From an uncultured Aquimarina sp. (GTDB lineage Bacteria; Bacteroidota; Bacteroidia; Flavobacteriales; Flavobacteriaceae): a DNA stretch of 64,000 nucleotides. This document shows, piece after piece, positions 1 through 9,656 of this stretch. The stretch is taken from assembly GCA_947489195.1 (NCBI GenBank), contig CANLCT010000006.1:1-64000 (forward strand), read 5' to 3'. A model generated the notes under the pieces. That model was not told the origin of the DNA and made no database searches. It saw only the letters and a program-made list of their open reading frames with translations. Both the position numbers and the translations under genes were made by a program. Position 1 is the stretch's first letter. Each line of letters begins with the position of its first letter.

Positions 1-62
1 AAACTGAATTTGGATTAATAGCAATGGCACATAACCTTAAAAAGATGAGTTTAGCCCAATAA
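1..62 (+). pseudogene. 3' end of an IS1182-like transposase (cut by the window edge)
   Basis: Reading frame 3 is open from the window edge to a TAA at 60-62 and encodes TEFGLIAMAHNLKKMSLAQ. The string FGLIAMAHNLxKM matches, from memory, the extreme C-terminus typical of IS1182/DUF772-type DDE transposases. Only about 19 residues are visible, so whether the element is intact cannot be judged. No terminal inverted repeat can be identified without its other end. It could be a remnant. Confidence 0.6.
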
Positions 63-127
63 GCAAACTTTAGCTATGTGTTTAGTAGCAAAATTTTAAT
101 ATGTGAAAAATAAAATCCCCTTATAAA

Positions 128-172
128 AATAAAAAGACCGCCTAAATACTTTTTAGACGGCCTCTTTTTTAT
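128..172 (-). terminator. Rho-independent terminator after the AhpD-like gene
   Basis: Inverted repeat gaccgcctaaa / tttagacggcc flanked by an A-run on the left and a T-run on the right. Its two imperfect positions become G-U wobbles when transcribed leftwards, which fits termination of the minus-strand gene ending at 223. Confidence 0.75.
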
Positions 173-222
173 TCTTATTGGACTCACGTTATCTATTAAT
201 TTAGCGGAACAACTAGAACTAA

Positions 223-774
223 TTATTTTGACCAAAGTCTATTTTTAAAAGCATCATCTACAGATGTTTCAAAAATATGATTAAAATAATTACTCATGGT
301 TTTAACACCAATGGCGGCAATTACACCTAATATATCCTTTTTAGCATATCCTGCATTTATAAAATCGCTAATTTCTTCTTCGGTAGGGAAACCTCTTTTT
401 GAGGTCACTTTTTTCGAAAAGATACTTAATGCCCTAAGTTTTTTATCAGATATAGTTGCATTATTTCTAATAGCATCGGTTACTTCTGTAGGCACATGTG
501 TCATAGTATCCGCTACAAAACTATGGGCGGCCATACAATATTCACATTCGTTTTCAAAGGCAATGGATAAAAAGATAACTTCTTGCTCTTGGGGAGTAAA
601 TCCAGAGTTTGCTCTAAATGAATTGTATGCTGCTGTGTAGCCATCTAATAAAGCAGTATTATGAGCCATACCTACATACATATTTGGAATAATTCCTAGT
701 TTTTTTTCTGTTGAGGTTAAAATTTCATGTGAAATTGCATCAACGTTTTCTACTGTTTTTGGTTCTAAATTCAT
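223..774 (-). CDS. AhpD-like / carboxymuconolactone decarboxylase family protein
   Basis: 183 aa, no signal peptide, so probably cytoplasmic. Residues 74-84 read ENECEYCMAAH, the E-x-C-x-x-C-x3-H active-site pattern of the AhpD-like fold (C77, C80, H84). In characterised relatives this redox pair supports alkylhydroperoxidase or related thiol chemistry; the substrate here is unknown. The gene lies downstream of, and on the same strand as, a TetR-type regulator. A 16-bp palindrome 27 bp before its start is identical to one before the regulator gene, so the two are probably controlled together. A different activity within the CMD superfamily is possible. Confidence 0.85.
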   Translation of the reverse strand: MNLEPKTVENVDAISHEILTSTEKKLGIIPNMYVGMAHNTALLDGYTAAYNSFRANSGFTPQEQEVIFLSIAFENECEYCMAAHSFVADTMTHVPTEVTDAIRNNATISDKKLRALSIFSKKVTSKRGFPTEEEISDFINAGYAKKDILGVIAAIGVKTMSNYFNHIFETSVDDAFKNRLWSK

Positions 775-800
775 TTTAAATTATTTTAAGTTAATAATAT

Positions 801-816
801 CTAATCAATTGCTTAG
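801..816. promoter_or_regulatory. Putative TetR operator, copy 1 (before the AhpD-like gene)
   Basis: CTAATCAATTGCTTAG, a 16-bp palindrome with one mismatched pair (CTAAKCAATTGMTTAG). It lies 27 bp upstream of the AhpD-like start at 774. The identical 16-mer occurs at 1415-1430. Confidence 0.75.
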
Positions 817-832
817 TTATAGGGTAAAAAAA

Positions 833-1396
833 TTATAAGCGTTCAAAAACACTTTCAATAAAATCGTCTAATTGAGATTGTTCAAACATTTTTGAAGATA
901 CCGATAAACCTTGAAGAGAAACCATTAAATAGTTTGCTTGTTTTTCAATTGTTTGTTCATCAGGGCTATTAGTTTTTAGTTTTTCAATAAATGAGTTTCT
1001 AACATTTAAAGCAAACTTCATAATTTCATTTCTAATTTTAGTATCTGTATTTTCTCCTAATTCATTAATTGTATTTGTTAATAGGCATCCTTTGTTTTGA
1101 TTTAAGTCTTTAGAGAATGACACAAAATCATAAAAATATTGCTTAATAGCTAGTACTCCTTTCGAAGAGCTTTTTAACTTATCCACTAAGGTTACTTGCG
1201 CTTTTTTCTTATAGCATTTAATACTTTCTATAAATACACCTTCTTTGCTACCAAAGCTTGAATACATTGAAAATTGATTGATCCCCATTTCTTTTTCAAG
1301 CATTCTAACAGAAGTAGTTTCATACCCATTACGCCAAAATAGATACATAGCCCTTTCAATGACTTCTTCTTCTATAAAGTTTTTTTTTCTAGGCAT
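833..1396 (-). CDS. TetR/AcrR family transcriptional regulator
   Basis: 187 aa. The N-terminal third has the TetR helix-turn-helix layout (IEEEVIERAMYLFWRNGYE, then TTSVRMLEKEMGINQFSMYSSFGSKE at about residues 26-51). The C-terminal two thirds would be the ligand-binding and dimerisation domain. The gene is followed on the same strand by the AhpD-like gene after 58 bp. The same near-palindromic 16-mer precedes both genes, and the copy at 1415-1430 sits 18 bp before this start, which suggests autorepression. The ligand is unknown; an electrophile or peroxide signal would suit the neighbour but is inference. Confidence 0.92.
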   Translation of the reverse strand: MPRKKNFIEEEVIERAMYLFWRNGYETTSVRMLEKEMGINQFSMYSSFGSKEGVFIESIKCYKKKAQVTLVDKLKSSSKGVLAIKQYFYDFVSFSKDLNQNKGCLLTNTINELGENTDTKIRNEIMKFALNVRNSFIEKLKTNSPDEQTIEKQANYLMVSLQGLSVSSKMFEQSQLDDFIESVFERL

Positions 1397-1414
1397 AATT
1401 TATTTTTAGTAAAA

Positions 1415-1430
1415 CTAATCAATTGCTTAG
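1415..1430. promoter_or_regulatory. Putative TetR operator, copy 2 (before the tetR gene)
   Basis: The same 16-mer CTAATCAATTGCTTAG as at 801-816. On the minus strand its 3' end overlaps TAGTTTTA, a near match to the Bacteroidota -7 box TAnnTTTG. A bound repressor would therefore cover the promoter. Confidence 0.75.
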
Positions 1431-1519
1431 AAATAAAAAAATGAAATAGCTTTATTTATGTTTAAATTATGTTTTAGGGTTTGTACAAGTAAAATTTATT
1501 GGTAACAAATAATTTTAAT

Positions 1520-1564
1520 AAAAAACATCAAATACTATTGATTAGTTAGTATTTGATGTTTTTT
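1520..1564 (-). terminator. Terminator after the 2213-aa secreted protein gene
   Basis: Inverted repeat aaaacatcaaatact / agtatttgatgtttt with an A-run and T-run on either side. The hairpin is 27 bp beyond the stop of the minus-strand gene at 1591. The symmetric flanks could let it work in both directions. Confidence 0.85.
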
Positions 1565-1590
1565 ATTTTAACCAAAATTGGTAATATATA

Positions 1591-4500
1591 TTATCGAGCA
1601 ATTTCAATCAAAAGTTCTTCACTTTCTCCAGTATCAAAAGTTACTTTCAATACATATACTCCTTGAGGATATGTAGTAGTACTAAATTGTAATCCATTAG
1701 GGGTTTCGATATCACTTTTAGTAAAACTGGTAATGAGAACTCCAGAATTAGTATCAAAAAGATCAATTTTTTGAATATTATTTTGCTGTAATTGAATGTT
1801 AACTAGATCACTTGTTGGATTAGGGAATACTACAATATTATTGGTTGTAATTGTGTTTTTCCTTGGAAGCGTTCTAATTGCAGTAGTAGTACCCGATACA
1901 GTTAATGTAAATTCGGTAGTAGCTTTTAAGCCATTAAAATCGGTAGCTTCAATACTAATAGTTTGTATACTGCCAAGCGCACTTGCAGGTGCTAATCCAG
2001 ATAACACTCCAGTGACTTCATTAAAATTCAGCCAATTTGGAAGTGGTAAGTTATTAGTTAAATTTACCGTGTAAGTTAACTTATTACCAGCATAGCCTTT
2101 ATTAAAAGCATCCGTTATATTCAATTCAAAATTTTGAGCAATAATCGCGGTTTGATCATTTATGGTAGTTGCTGTTGGTATGGCTTGTGGTCTAATATTT
2201 TTGAAATAAAAAACATTGTCATTCCAATCGCAATTTGCAGATCCGGCCCCACAACCATTTTGAATAAAATCTTGTAAAACAATGTATTCATTAGGAATAA
2301 CGATTCCCGTATTATCAATTACTCGATATACTCGAGCTCCTAATAAATCAGGCCTTCTTCCATTAATATTATTTCCTCCTGTGGTTATGTAATTGGCTAT
2401 TGCTATACGAAAAGGTTCATTAATAGTGTTAGCGATATCAAAACTAATAGCACCACCATTGTTTCTTGGTAATAAGGTTTGAAACCAGGTGTTAGCATGA
2501 AAAAAATTGATTCCACCTACAGTATCTGTATTATCAATGCCAATAAATCTAGCTCCATTAGAGCCTGGACCATGCATAGCCGAAAGTTGAAAACCAATAA
2601 CAGGTTGTGATGGGTCGGCTTGCACAAAAGCATCTGATAAAACTAAATCGCCTTCGTAACCTAAATCAATATTTTCTGAAGTTGGAAAATTGGCTGATGG
2701 TCTAAATGACCTTCTGTTTGGAGGTGTAATTGTACCATTGTCATTAACAATGCTCAACATAGATGTTTTAAAGCCAAAGGCATCAAATACTTGTTGCGCA
2801 TTAATTTCTCTACTTCCTTCTTGTCCTTGTTGATGAGATCCATTAAGTGTGGCTTTAACTTCGGGGGTGCTTATTGCGTCTGATAAAATAGTAAGCTCAT
2901 TTATAAAAAAACTTTTGCCATCACTGCTGTCTCCATCAAAAACTATAGGTAAATCAACAAAGTTACCTGGATCTATACTTATAGGTAAGCTTAGAGCATC
3001 TGCGGTTTCATTAATTATTTCAAAGCTAAATACAGGAGGACCAGATATAGAAATATCGGCAACAGTCAAAGTTTCGGTACCAGTATTGTGTAAGCGCAAA
3101 GTGTTTGAATTGTGTAAGCTTGTATTTGCTCTAACATCTCTAACTTTATGAAAAGTTAGGTAATCATTGGAAGGAAACCCGATAGTTGTGGTAGGTATTT
3201 TAGTTCGATTTTCAATAGTTAAAATACCATTTGACTGTGTTGTAATTGTTGCAGGAGTGGCATTGTTTAGAATAAAAACATAATCTTGATAATCTCCATT
3301 ACTGGCATCTTCAAAAGTGATTAAATAACTATTTTCGATAAGATTACCCGCTCTGTCTTTGTTAGGGTAAATACGAGTTCTGTGCGCTACACCTCCGCTA
3401 TTTAGTTGGTCTTGTGTAAAACTATTTCTTCCAAAAGATAGGGATGCTACAAAAATACCAAACACGTTATTTTCAGGATCAAATTCCTTAGCTCCTGCTT
3501 TTGAAGGAGGAAATAAAGTTTGCGCATTTTCAACATTATTTTCAAGCGTGTCTACAATGTTTAGTTGCTGTGTGTTTGCTTGATTAGTATACCAACCATA
3601 AGGTAATTCTTCGGCTGGAGAATACCTTGCTACAGGAGTTAGTGTAACGGGAGCATCACTTGCTTTTACCCATAATTCAGTTTCAATTTCATCACCAATA
3701 GGGTTTGGGTTTGTAGTATTTGTAAGTGTAGTCCACCCCACATTTATGCCTATTCCCAGCGTGTTTACTACATTTTGTAAGCTAGGTTCGTCACTGCCTT
3801 CAAAACCTGCTTTTTTTAGTGCATATAAATTGATGTTAGTACTTGGATTAGCTGGATTGTTACTATCAACAGTTAAAATGGCTTCTTGAAAACCTAAATT
3901 TTGCCCATTTAAGTCCGGGGCATAAGTAATTGGGTATTCAAAAGTTGCTCCTGGATTTATAGATTGCGTGGTGGCAAGGGGGGCTATGTCAAATTGATCA
4001 GAAAAATTTCCCGAAAGCTTAATAGCATTAATTTCTAAAACTCCTTGCCCCAAATTACTAATCGTAATGGTATTGGTTTCGGTCATATTTCCATCATTAT
4101 CCACTGTAGTTTCAAAAAGTAATTCATTGGTAGAAACACTTAGATTATTTGGTTTTGAAGCAGCTCTTAAAAGGGTTAAACGAGGTGTTCCTCCACCGGT
4201 TCTATCGTATTCTGAAATGTATAAATTACCTGTATTTACATCTTCAACAACATCCAATGGATCGTCAAAACCTTGTAAACCGGGTATGGCATTGTAAGAT
4301 TCAATAACATCTCCATTGACGCTATTTACATCTAAGCCAAGTAAATCATCTTGTCCACTAAATCGAGTGACAAATAAAAGTCCTTGAAGGCGACCTTCAA
4401 AAGCAGTGCTTTTATATTCAATTACTCCGTTTGGCGATTTATTAAACCCAAAATCATAAGCGGGTTCACTGTAGTTAGGATCAGGTAAAACGCTAGTCGG

Positions 4501-7500
4501 ATATTTTGGAATATCAATATATGGATTATCCTCTTGCCCTGGTAAATTGCTGTATGCCTGTCCACCGTGATTTAATACGAATTCGCCACGGTAAGGGTTT
4601 GGATGTCCGTGGTAGGAGCCTCCTTGTGTTTTGAATAACCAATCCTTTTGGGTATTTCCTCCTTCAAGAGCTGGGGTGTCTGGCAAAGTGGTTAATCCAT
4701 CAATTCTACGTGCTAATTCATAATCAGCAGTAGATGGCGAATTTGGCGAGTTGGTATTGTTTCCAGCAGTTCCATTTGTTGGAATATACATCCAACCATT
4801 AGAATGCCATACCAAATCATAAGCATTACGTACACCACTGGCAAAAATAGTTACGGGTGAGTTAGTAGCGTATGGATTATAAGTGTTATTACTCATTAAA
4901 ATAGCGTCACTTGGTGCATTGTTAATTATTGAAATATCATCGGTAGTAAATACACTTAAAGGTAACGTAGGTGGTAGTTTATTTAATTCTACCTTGAGTA
5001 TGGCTGCAGCTAAAAGGCGTTCGGGTCTAAAAGCCCACGCAGGGTCAATTTCGCCACCAGCACTATTACTACCTTGACTAATGTACATATTGCCATTATT
5101 ATCAAAAGTAATACTGTTTGTTAAATGATCTTTTGCTGAGCGCGGAAGGTGGATAAGTAGGTCTTGAACTATTTCTAAATTTGGACCACTTAAACGGGTG
5201 AGTACCCCGTCCCATTCTGGAGCATTTGATAATGCAGATTTGCTATGAGTTATGTATACAATTGGATTGGTAGGGGTAGAAGCTGGATCAAAAGCCATTC
5301 CAATAATTAAACGGGTGTCGTTATCGCGAATACCACTTACTGGATGCGGAGCACCATTTAATTCGGGCGAAAATATTTCGAGGTTTGATAAAGAACCATC
5401 GGCTTCAATAGTCCAACGCTGAATTTTTCCATCGGTAACAAAATTTCCTATAGTACTAGCATACAGCTTTCCGTCGGGGCCAATAACTAAGCTTGAAAAG
5501 CGTTCGTTTTCTGTGCCTTCTCCTAAGTTAGGGCCAGAAATTTTTTCAAATGAAATACCAGTCAAATCTCTAATACTTGGGCCTTGAGCTCCTCGAGTGC
5601 CAGTTGTAAACGTAGATTCAAAGGCCAAAAAAGATAAACGTTCATTTAAATTCCCAATTAAATTGACTTCAACATCAGCCGTAATTCTGAATATATAGGT
5701 CGTATTTTCTTTAAGAGGATTAAGTGGTGTAAGATTAATAAAATCACCTCCACCTGTGTCATTAGAATTTGACGGAATTAATACTTCTCCCGTAGGGGTA
5801 ACCTCAAAAATATTAATATTTCCATCAATACTATTTTCATCAAGTTCATAACCACTAGGTGTAATTAATCCAACTCCAATTTGAAAGTTTTCTAAGCTAA
5901 CATCGGTACTGTTATTTTGAGGATTCACATCTGTAAAAAACGGACGTAATGTTTTAGAAATTTGAGAGACTTCGATACTATTAATTTTGGTATTAAATCC
6001 GCCATTAGCATCAATAGTAAGTTTGCCATCGGTTACATTTGTAGTAAAACTTGCTGTAGTAAATCGATTTCCATTAATTGCATTGCCTGTAGGAGCAAAA
6101 CGATCAATTAAATTAGTGCCTTCGATATTAATACTGTGTAAAGGTGAAGTGTTTGGACCATCGACTAAAGGATCTCCAACACCAACAGTTACGTTATAAA
6201 CGCCAATGGGAACTTCTAATTCCCAGATACCTTCGGTGGTATTTCCATTGTTACCACCCACATCTCCATATTGTAGGTGTAGTAGCGTGTTTTGTAGTTC
6301 GCTAATGCCATTTACAGCTCTATTACGTGTATTAGATGACAAGTCTAATGGAGTTACTCCATCAGTGCTTAGCCAACCGTAGGTAAAATTGTTTCCTCGG
6401 TCATTAAAAGGAAGTCCAGTATCTTTTAAGTAAGTATCAATATCTGGACTAGCATTGGTGGTAAAATTAATTTTTACTTCAACAAGGTCTTGCTCGGGGA
6501 GTATCGAAAAATCTTCAAAAGTATAAGTGACTTCGGTATTTTCATTTTCGTTTCTTTTAGTAGCATAAATACCTGCAAAAGTTAAGTTGTTATAAGTTGT
6601 ATTTCCATTGCCAATGGCTGGTGGTAAATTTATAGTGCCAGCTAAAACTTCATCGGTAGTGTTTAGTTTATAAAAAGCGGTTATCGTATTGGTGTCAACA
6701 TCTACATTTAGTCTAAGGCGTACTTTGCTTTCGTTTAAATTTGGAATAGTTAGTCTAATAGCTTGTTCATTTAAAGCTATAGCATCAATTTCTGTAAGTA
6801 AATCTAAGGTGTTATTATTTCGGGCAGCAAATTTAATAAAATTGTCTTCGTTTAAACCCAGCCATATTCCTGCTTGTTCAAAATTATTAGAGGCATCGGC
6901 ATAAGGTTGGTCAATGGTAGTAATGATATCAAAATGGGTAGTTTCATTAACATCGATACCAACACCTAATGCATTGATTTGCGAATTTGTATTTGTACTC
7001 CTTGCATTATTTTGAAAAGCAATTCCTTTGGTAGCAGTAATAATCAAGTGGTTATTATCAATCGAAATTTTAGAAGGTTCAAAACCGGGTATTTCGTTTG
7101 AAAAAACAGGATCATCACTTACTAATCGAGCCGAAGGATTGTCGACCATGGTAAAACCCGTGTTTGCAATGCCTCCTTCGGTGCCATCAAAAGTTAATTC
7201 TAGGGGTAATTGGGCTTTTAGTCGATCGCAAGTTAGTGTGCTAATGGGGCTACATGGAGGTGTGCCTACATGTAGTGTTATATCAAAAGTGGCAGGAGTA
7301 AAGCCTTTGGCAGTAGCAATTATAGTGGCATTCTCTTGTGCTCCATTAGTTAAACTGGCAGTGTTTATTTCAAAAGTATTGGTGCCAATATTCCCTGTTT
7401 TTTGAATACTAAGCCATTCATTAGCTATAGTTGTTGCGGTAATTCCTTCTAAAATACCTTTAATTGAAAAACTAGCATTTACAGGAGTAGAAGAGGCAAG

Positions 7501-8232
7501 TAATTCTTCTAATATTGGTATTGTTGTATTTTCGGGTACAGTATTGCTTGTACTTGAATTTGCAAAGTTTAGGCTATTTAGGTTCGGAATGTTTGTTGAT
7601 GAGGTGATGTTAATATAATTGATTTTTGAATTGAATCCGCCTAAAGCAGCTACGGTTAGTAAGTTGTCTGTAACTTCAATACTTAAACTTTCTTCTCTAG
7701 TTTCACCAACTGTGGGTATAAATCCAGGCATAATTGTTATGCCTTCAACAGTTAATGCATGGCGACTATTGGTTGAATTCCCCGTGTCTCCAGCACCAAT
7801 AACAATATCATAAACACCATTAGGGACTTCAATTTCCCAAATTAACTCATTGCCCCGTGGTTGTGTAGCCCAAGTAGTAATATGATTTCCTTGCAAGTGT
7901 ACCAGTGTGCCCGCTAGTTTTTGAGCTTCGGTAGCGTTTAGGTAGGCGGCACCTAATCGGTTTCTGCCTACACCATTCGAATTTCCGGCAACTTCTTCAG
8001 AGGCATCAAAAGGCGTATTGTCGTTTTTTAATTTCCAACCATAAGCATAGTTGTCTGTGCCAATACTAATTTGCGAAGTACCAAAAGCTTTTCCGTAATC
8101 GGCCACATAGCCCAAAGGAGGAGGTGTAAAGTTTGGATTGCTTTGGAAATTAATTCGGGCTTCAAAATTTTGCGCATTCCCTTGTAGTGTTGCCCAAAAT
8201 AGCAACAGGAAATAAAAAATAAATGTTTTCAT
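1591..8232 (-). CDS. Giant multidomain T9SS-secreted protein with malectin-like and sugar-dehydrogenase-like beta-propeller domains
   Basis: 2213 aa, the largest gene here. It starts with a signal peptide (about residues 1-21, ending GNAQ). Two malectin-like modules (about 22-210 and 580-757, each with a GAGDTGNS or GVGDPLVD turn) suggest carbohydrate binding. Between them lies a beta-sandwich region. An Ig-like module follows (about 760-870), then a segment of about 890-1360 resembling soluble glucose/sorbosone-dehydrogenase propellers (SLVIGPDGKLYAST, ITFDNNGNMYISQGS). After it come two ASH/DUF1573-like modules, a putative-Ig module (about 2030-2125, LNFNEVTGVLSG) and a T9SS sorting tail from about 2135 (FPNPTSDLVNIQL, GVYVLKV). 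The likely location is the cell surface or medium. Enzymatic activity is unproven; it could be purely a binding or adhesion protein. Confidence 0.85.
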   Translation of the reverse strand: MKTFIFYFLLLFWATLQGNAQNFEARINFQSNPNFTPPPLGYVADYGKAFGTSQISIGTDNYAYGWKLKNDNTPFDASEEVAGNSNGVGRNRLGAAYLNATEAQKLAGTLVHLQGNHITTWATQPRGNELIWEIEVPNGVYDIVIGAGDTGNSTNSRHALTVEGITIMPGFIPTVGETREESLSIEVTDNLLTVAALGGFNSKINYINITSSTNIPNLNSLNFANSSTSNTVPENTTIPILEELLASSTPVNASFSIKGILEGITATTIANEWLSIQKTGNIGTNTFEINTASLTNGAQENATIIATAKGFTPATFDITLHVGTPPCSPISTLTCDRLKAQLPLELTFDGTEGGIANTGFTMVDNPSARLVSDDPVFSNEIPGFEPSKISIDNNHLIITATKGIAFQNNARSTNTNSQINALGVGIDVNETTHFDIITTIDQPYADASNNFEQAGIWLGLNEDNFIKFAARNNNTLDLLTEIDAIALNEQAIRLTIPNLNESKVRLRLNVDVDTNTITAFYKLNTTDEVLAGTINLPPAIGNGNTTYNNLTFAGIYATKRNENENTEVTYTFEDFSILPEQDLVEVKINFTTNASPDIDTYLKDTGLPFNDRGNNFTYGWLSTDGVTPLDLSSNTRNRAVNGISELQNTLLHLQYGDVGGNNGNTTEGIWELEVPIGVYNVTVGVGDPLVDGPNTSPLHSINIEGTNLIDRFAPTGNAINGNRFTTASFTTNVTDGKLTIDANGGFNTKINSIEVSQISKTLRPFFTDVNPQNNSTDVSLENFQIGVGLITPSGYELDENSIDGNINIFEVTPTGEVLIPSNSNDTGGGDFINLTPLNPLKENTTYIFRITADVEVNLIGNLNERLSFLAFESTFTTGTRGAQGPSIRDLTGISFEKISGPNLGEGTENERFSSLVIGPDGKLYASTIGNFVTDGKIQRWTIEADGSLSNLEIFSPELNGAPHPVSGIRDNDTRLIIGMAFDPASTPTNPIVYITHSKSALSNAPEWDGVLTRLSGPNLEIVQDLLIHLPRSAKDHLTNSITFDNNGNMYISQGSNSAGGEIDPAWAFRPERLLAAAILKVELNKLPPTLPLSVFTTDDISIINNAPSDAILMSNNTYNPYATNSPVTIFASGVRNAYDLVWHSNGWMYIPTNGTAGNNTNSPNSPSTADYELARRIDGLTTLPDTPALEGGNTQKDWLFKTQGGSYHGHPNPYRGEFVLNHGGQAYSNLPGQEDNPYIDIPKYPTSVLPDPNYSEPAYDFGFNKSPNGVIEYKSTAFEGRLQGLLFVTRFSGQDDLLGLDVNSVNGDVIESYNAIPGLQGFDDPLDVVEDVNTGNLYISEYDRTGGGTPRLTLLRAASKPNNLSVSTNELLFETTVDNDGNMTETNTITISNLGQGVLEINAIKLSGNFSDQFDIAPLATTQSINPGATFEYPITYAPDLNGQNLGFQEAILTVDSNNPANPSTNINLYALKKAGFEGSDEPSLQNVVNTLGIGINVGWTTLTNTTNPNPIGDEIETELWVKASDAPVTLTPVARYSPAEELPYGWYTNQANTQQLNIVDTLENNVENAQTLFPPSKAGAKEFDPENNVFGIFVASLSFGRNSFTQDQLNSGGVAHRTRIYPNKDRAGNLIENSYLITFEDASNGDYQDYVFILNNATPATITTQSNGILTIENRTKIPTTTIGFPSNDYLTFHKVRDVRANTSLHNSNTLRLHNTGTETLTVADISISGPPVFSFEIINETADALSLPISIDPGNFVDLPIVFDGDSSDGKSFFINELTILSDAISTPEVKATLNGSHQQGQEGSREINAQQVFDAFGFKTSMLSIVNDNGTITPPNRRSFRPSANFPTSENIDLGYEGDLVLSDAFVQADPSQPVIGFQLSAMHGPGSNGARFIGIDNTDTVGGINFFHANTWFQTLLPRNNGGAISFDIANTINEPFRIAIANYITTGGNNINGRRPDLLGARVYRVIDNTGIVIPNEYIVLQDFIQNGCGAGSANCDWNDNVFYFKNIRPQAIPTATTINDQTAIIAQNFELNITDAFNKGYAGNKLTYTVNLTNNLPLPNWLNFNEVTGVLSGLAPASALGSIQTISIEATDFNGLKATTEFTLTVSGTTTAIRTLPRKNTITTNNIVVFPNPTSDLVNIQLQQNNIQKIDLFDTNSGVLITSFTKSDIETPNGLQFSTTTYPQGVYVLKVTFDTGESEELLIEIAR

Positions 8233-8607
8233 AAAGTGGTTCTATTAGTTTGTAATACAATTAAATATTAGCCTAATATACCTTATGAACTTTACAAAGT
8301 GTATAACGTATGATTTGATTTTTTAACAATTATGTTTTTTTTAAATAGCTCAATTTTAGTGTTATATAACTATTTTTTTGGTGTGTGTTTTATGCTGTAA
8401 AAAATAGAATTCTCCCTTTTAAAGCAGTATAAAAAAGGATGTATTTAAATATATTACAAAATTGAATAGCTGGTATTGTTGTTTTTTCTTACGTAAATAT
8501 AATATGCATTAACACAGTTGTTTGTGTTTTTTAATAAAGATTACACGTCTCATTATAAATTTATTAACATTTTTTGATGGCATTAATGGCATATATATTA
8601 TTAACAA
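8233..8607. other. Intergenic region, no gene seen
   Basis: AT-rich spacer between the promoter side of the 2213-aa gene and the terminator of the first metalloprotease. No open frame of note, tRNA or repeat is visible apart from a small hairpin (aacaca/tgtgtt near 8512-8530). Confidence 0.6.
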
Positions 8608-8641
8608 AAAGCGACTGTCTAAAAAAATAGACAGCCGCTTT
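8608..8641 (-). terminator. Terminator of metalloprotease copy 1
   Basis: Stem aaagcgactgtcta / tagacagccgcttt around an A-rich loop. The single mismatch is a G-U wobble on the minus strand. The same hairpin recurs after the second copy at 10021-10064. Confidence 0.8.
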
Positions 8642-8681
8642 ACATGTATGTGACAATAAAAAAATATAATTTTTTTATTTA

Positions 8682-9584
8682 TTAACGTCCATAAATACCT
8701 CTAATAGCGTTAATATCTTCTTGGAATAAGTTAAAGTTACCAATAAAACAAGCTGTCATAATAGAATTTGTGTTTCTACGGTTGCCGCTAGTACCAGGTA
8801 CAAAATTAGCATTTTGATTTTCTACAACGCTTGCTTGAGCGAAATCTCCAATTAACCTACAGCTTTCTCTGTTTTCGAAATCAGAATGTCTAAAGCCCAT
8901 ACCATGCATAAGTTCGTGCATAATTACTGCTCCTAAATCTCTTTCGTTATTTGAAGATGCAGCTATAAAACCACTACTAAAATTACCATTAACTGGTGAA
9001 AAGGCAAATCCTTCCGTTAGACTGGTTGATGCAAGGTTTGGTACAATTGTTACTTCACTTGCTCCATTATCTGGTCCAATAACAAAAAATATTCGTGATC
9101 CGATATTGTTTAAGGTATTAACGGCACGTTGTAATGCTCTTCTTACTGCAGGTGTATCAATAGAATTACCATTTATGTCTGTACCTACAGATAAGCCAAT
9201 GCTAATAAAACGTGTACCATTAAATGTAGATCCTTGATTGGTATTTATACGAGCATTTTCGATAAAGGCTTTACCCAAATCTTCAGATTCACCTAATGTT
9301 GCAGCTAAATCTATATTTTCTAGATCTTCCTCTAAAATGTAAACATCATCGTCAGCCCAAACACTTACAGTTTCTCCATTCATACTAATTTCTTTACGTT
9401 CAACGTTTGCTACATTATAACCAAGGCGACTTAATTTGGCAGCCACTTCAGTTGGAATGTTTGTTGCATTTGTAGTTACTTGTTCTGGTGTTTCAGAAAT
9501 AGTAACATCGTCGTTGTCTTGACTACAAGAAAATAATAAAAGGCCTACTAGTAATGAACTAGCCAAAATTTTGAAATTTTTCAT
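8682..9584 (-). CDS. Lipoprotein zinc metalloprotease (M57/matrixin-like), tandem copy 1
   Basis: 300 aa from the ATG at 9584. A start nine codons upstream is possible, but this one gives a lipoprotein signal peptide matching the paralogue, with lipobox LLFSC (C20). Residues 223-233 read HELMHGMGFRH, the HExxHxxGxxH zinc-binding signature of metzincins. SIM at 274-276 could supply the Met-turn. The protein ends NAIRGIYGR, a matrixin-like pattern. It is most likely an outer-membrane-anchored protease. The paralogue upstream on the same strand, together with its flanking DNA, is a tandem duplicate. Substrate unknown. Confidence 0.85.
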   Translation of the reverse strand: MKNFKILASSLLVGLLLFSCSQDNDDVTISETPEQVTTNATNIPTEVAAKLSRLGYNVANVERKEISMNGETVSVWADDDVYILEEDLENIDLAATLGESEDLGKAFIENARINTNQGSTFNGTRFISIGLSVGTDINGNSIDTPAVRRALQRAVNTLNNIGSRIFFVIGPDNGASEVTIVPNLASTSLTEGFAFSPVNGNFSSGFIAASSNNERDLGAVIMHELMHGMGFRHSDFENRESCRLIGDFAQASVVENQNANFVPGTSGNRRNTNSIMTACFIGNFNLFQEDINAIRGIYGR

Positions 9585-9644
9585 AAAATTAAGTTTGTTT
9601 AAATGAATCAATATCGATTCAAGAATAAAACGTACTAGATCTAA

Positions 9645-9656
9645 TTTACCCTACCC
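9645..9656 (-). promoter_or_regulatory. Conserved upstream element GGGTAGGGTAAA (copy 1)
   Basis: The 12-mer tttaccctaccc (GGGTAGGGTAAA on the coding strand) lies 60 bp before the start. It is shared with copy 2 at 11076-11087, as is aatcaatatcgatt at 9606-9619. It may be an operator or promoter element kept after duplication, or simply shared ancestry. Confidence 0.4.
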
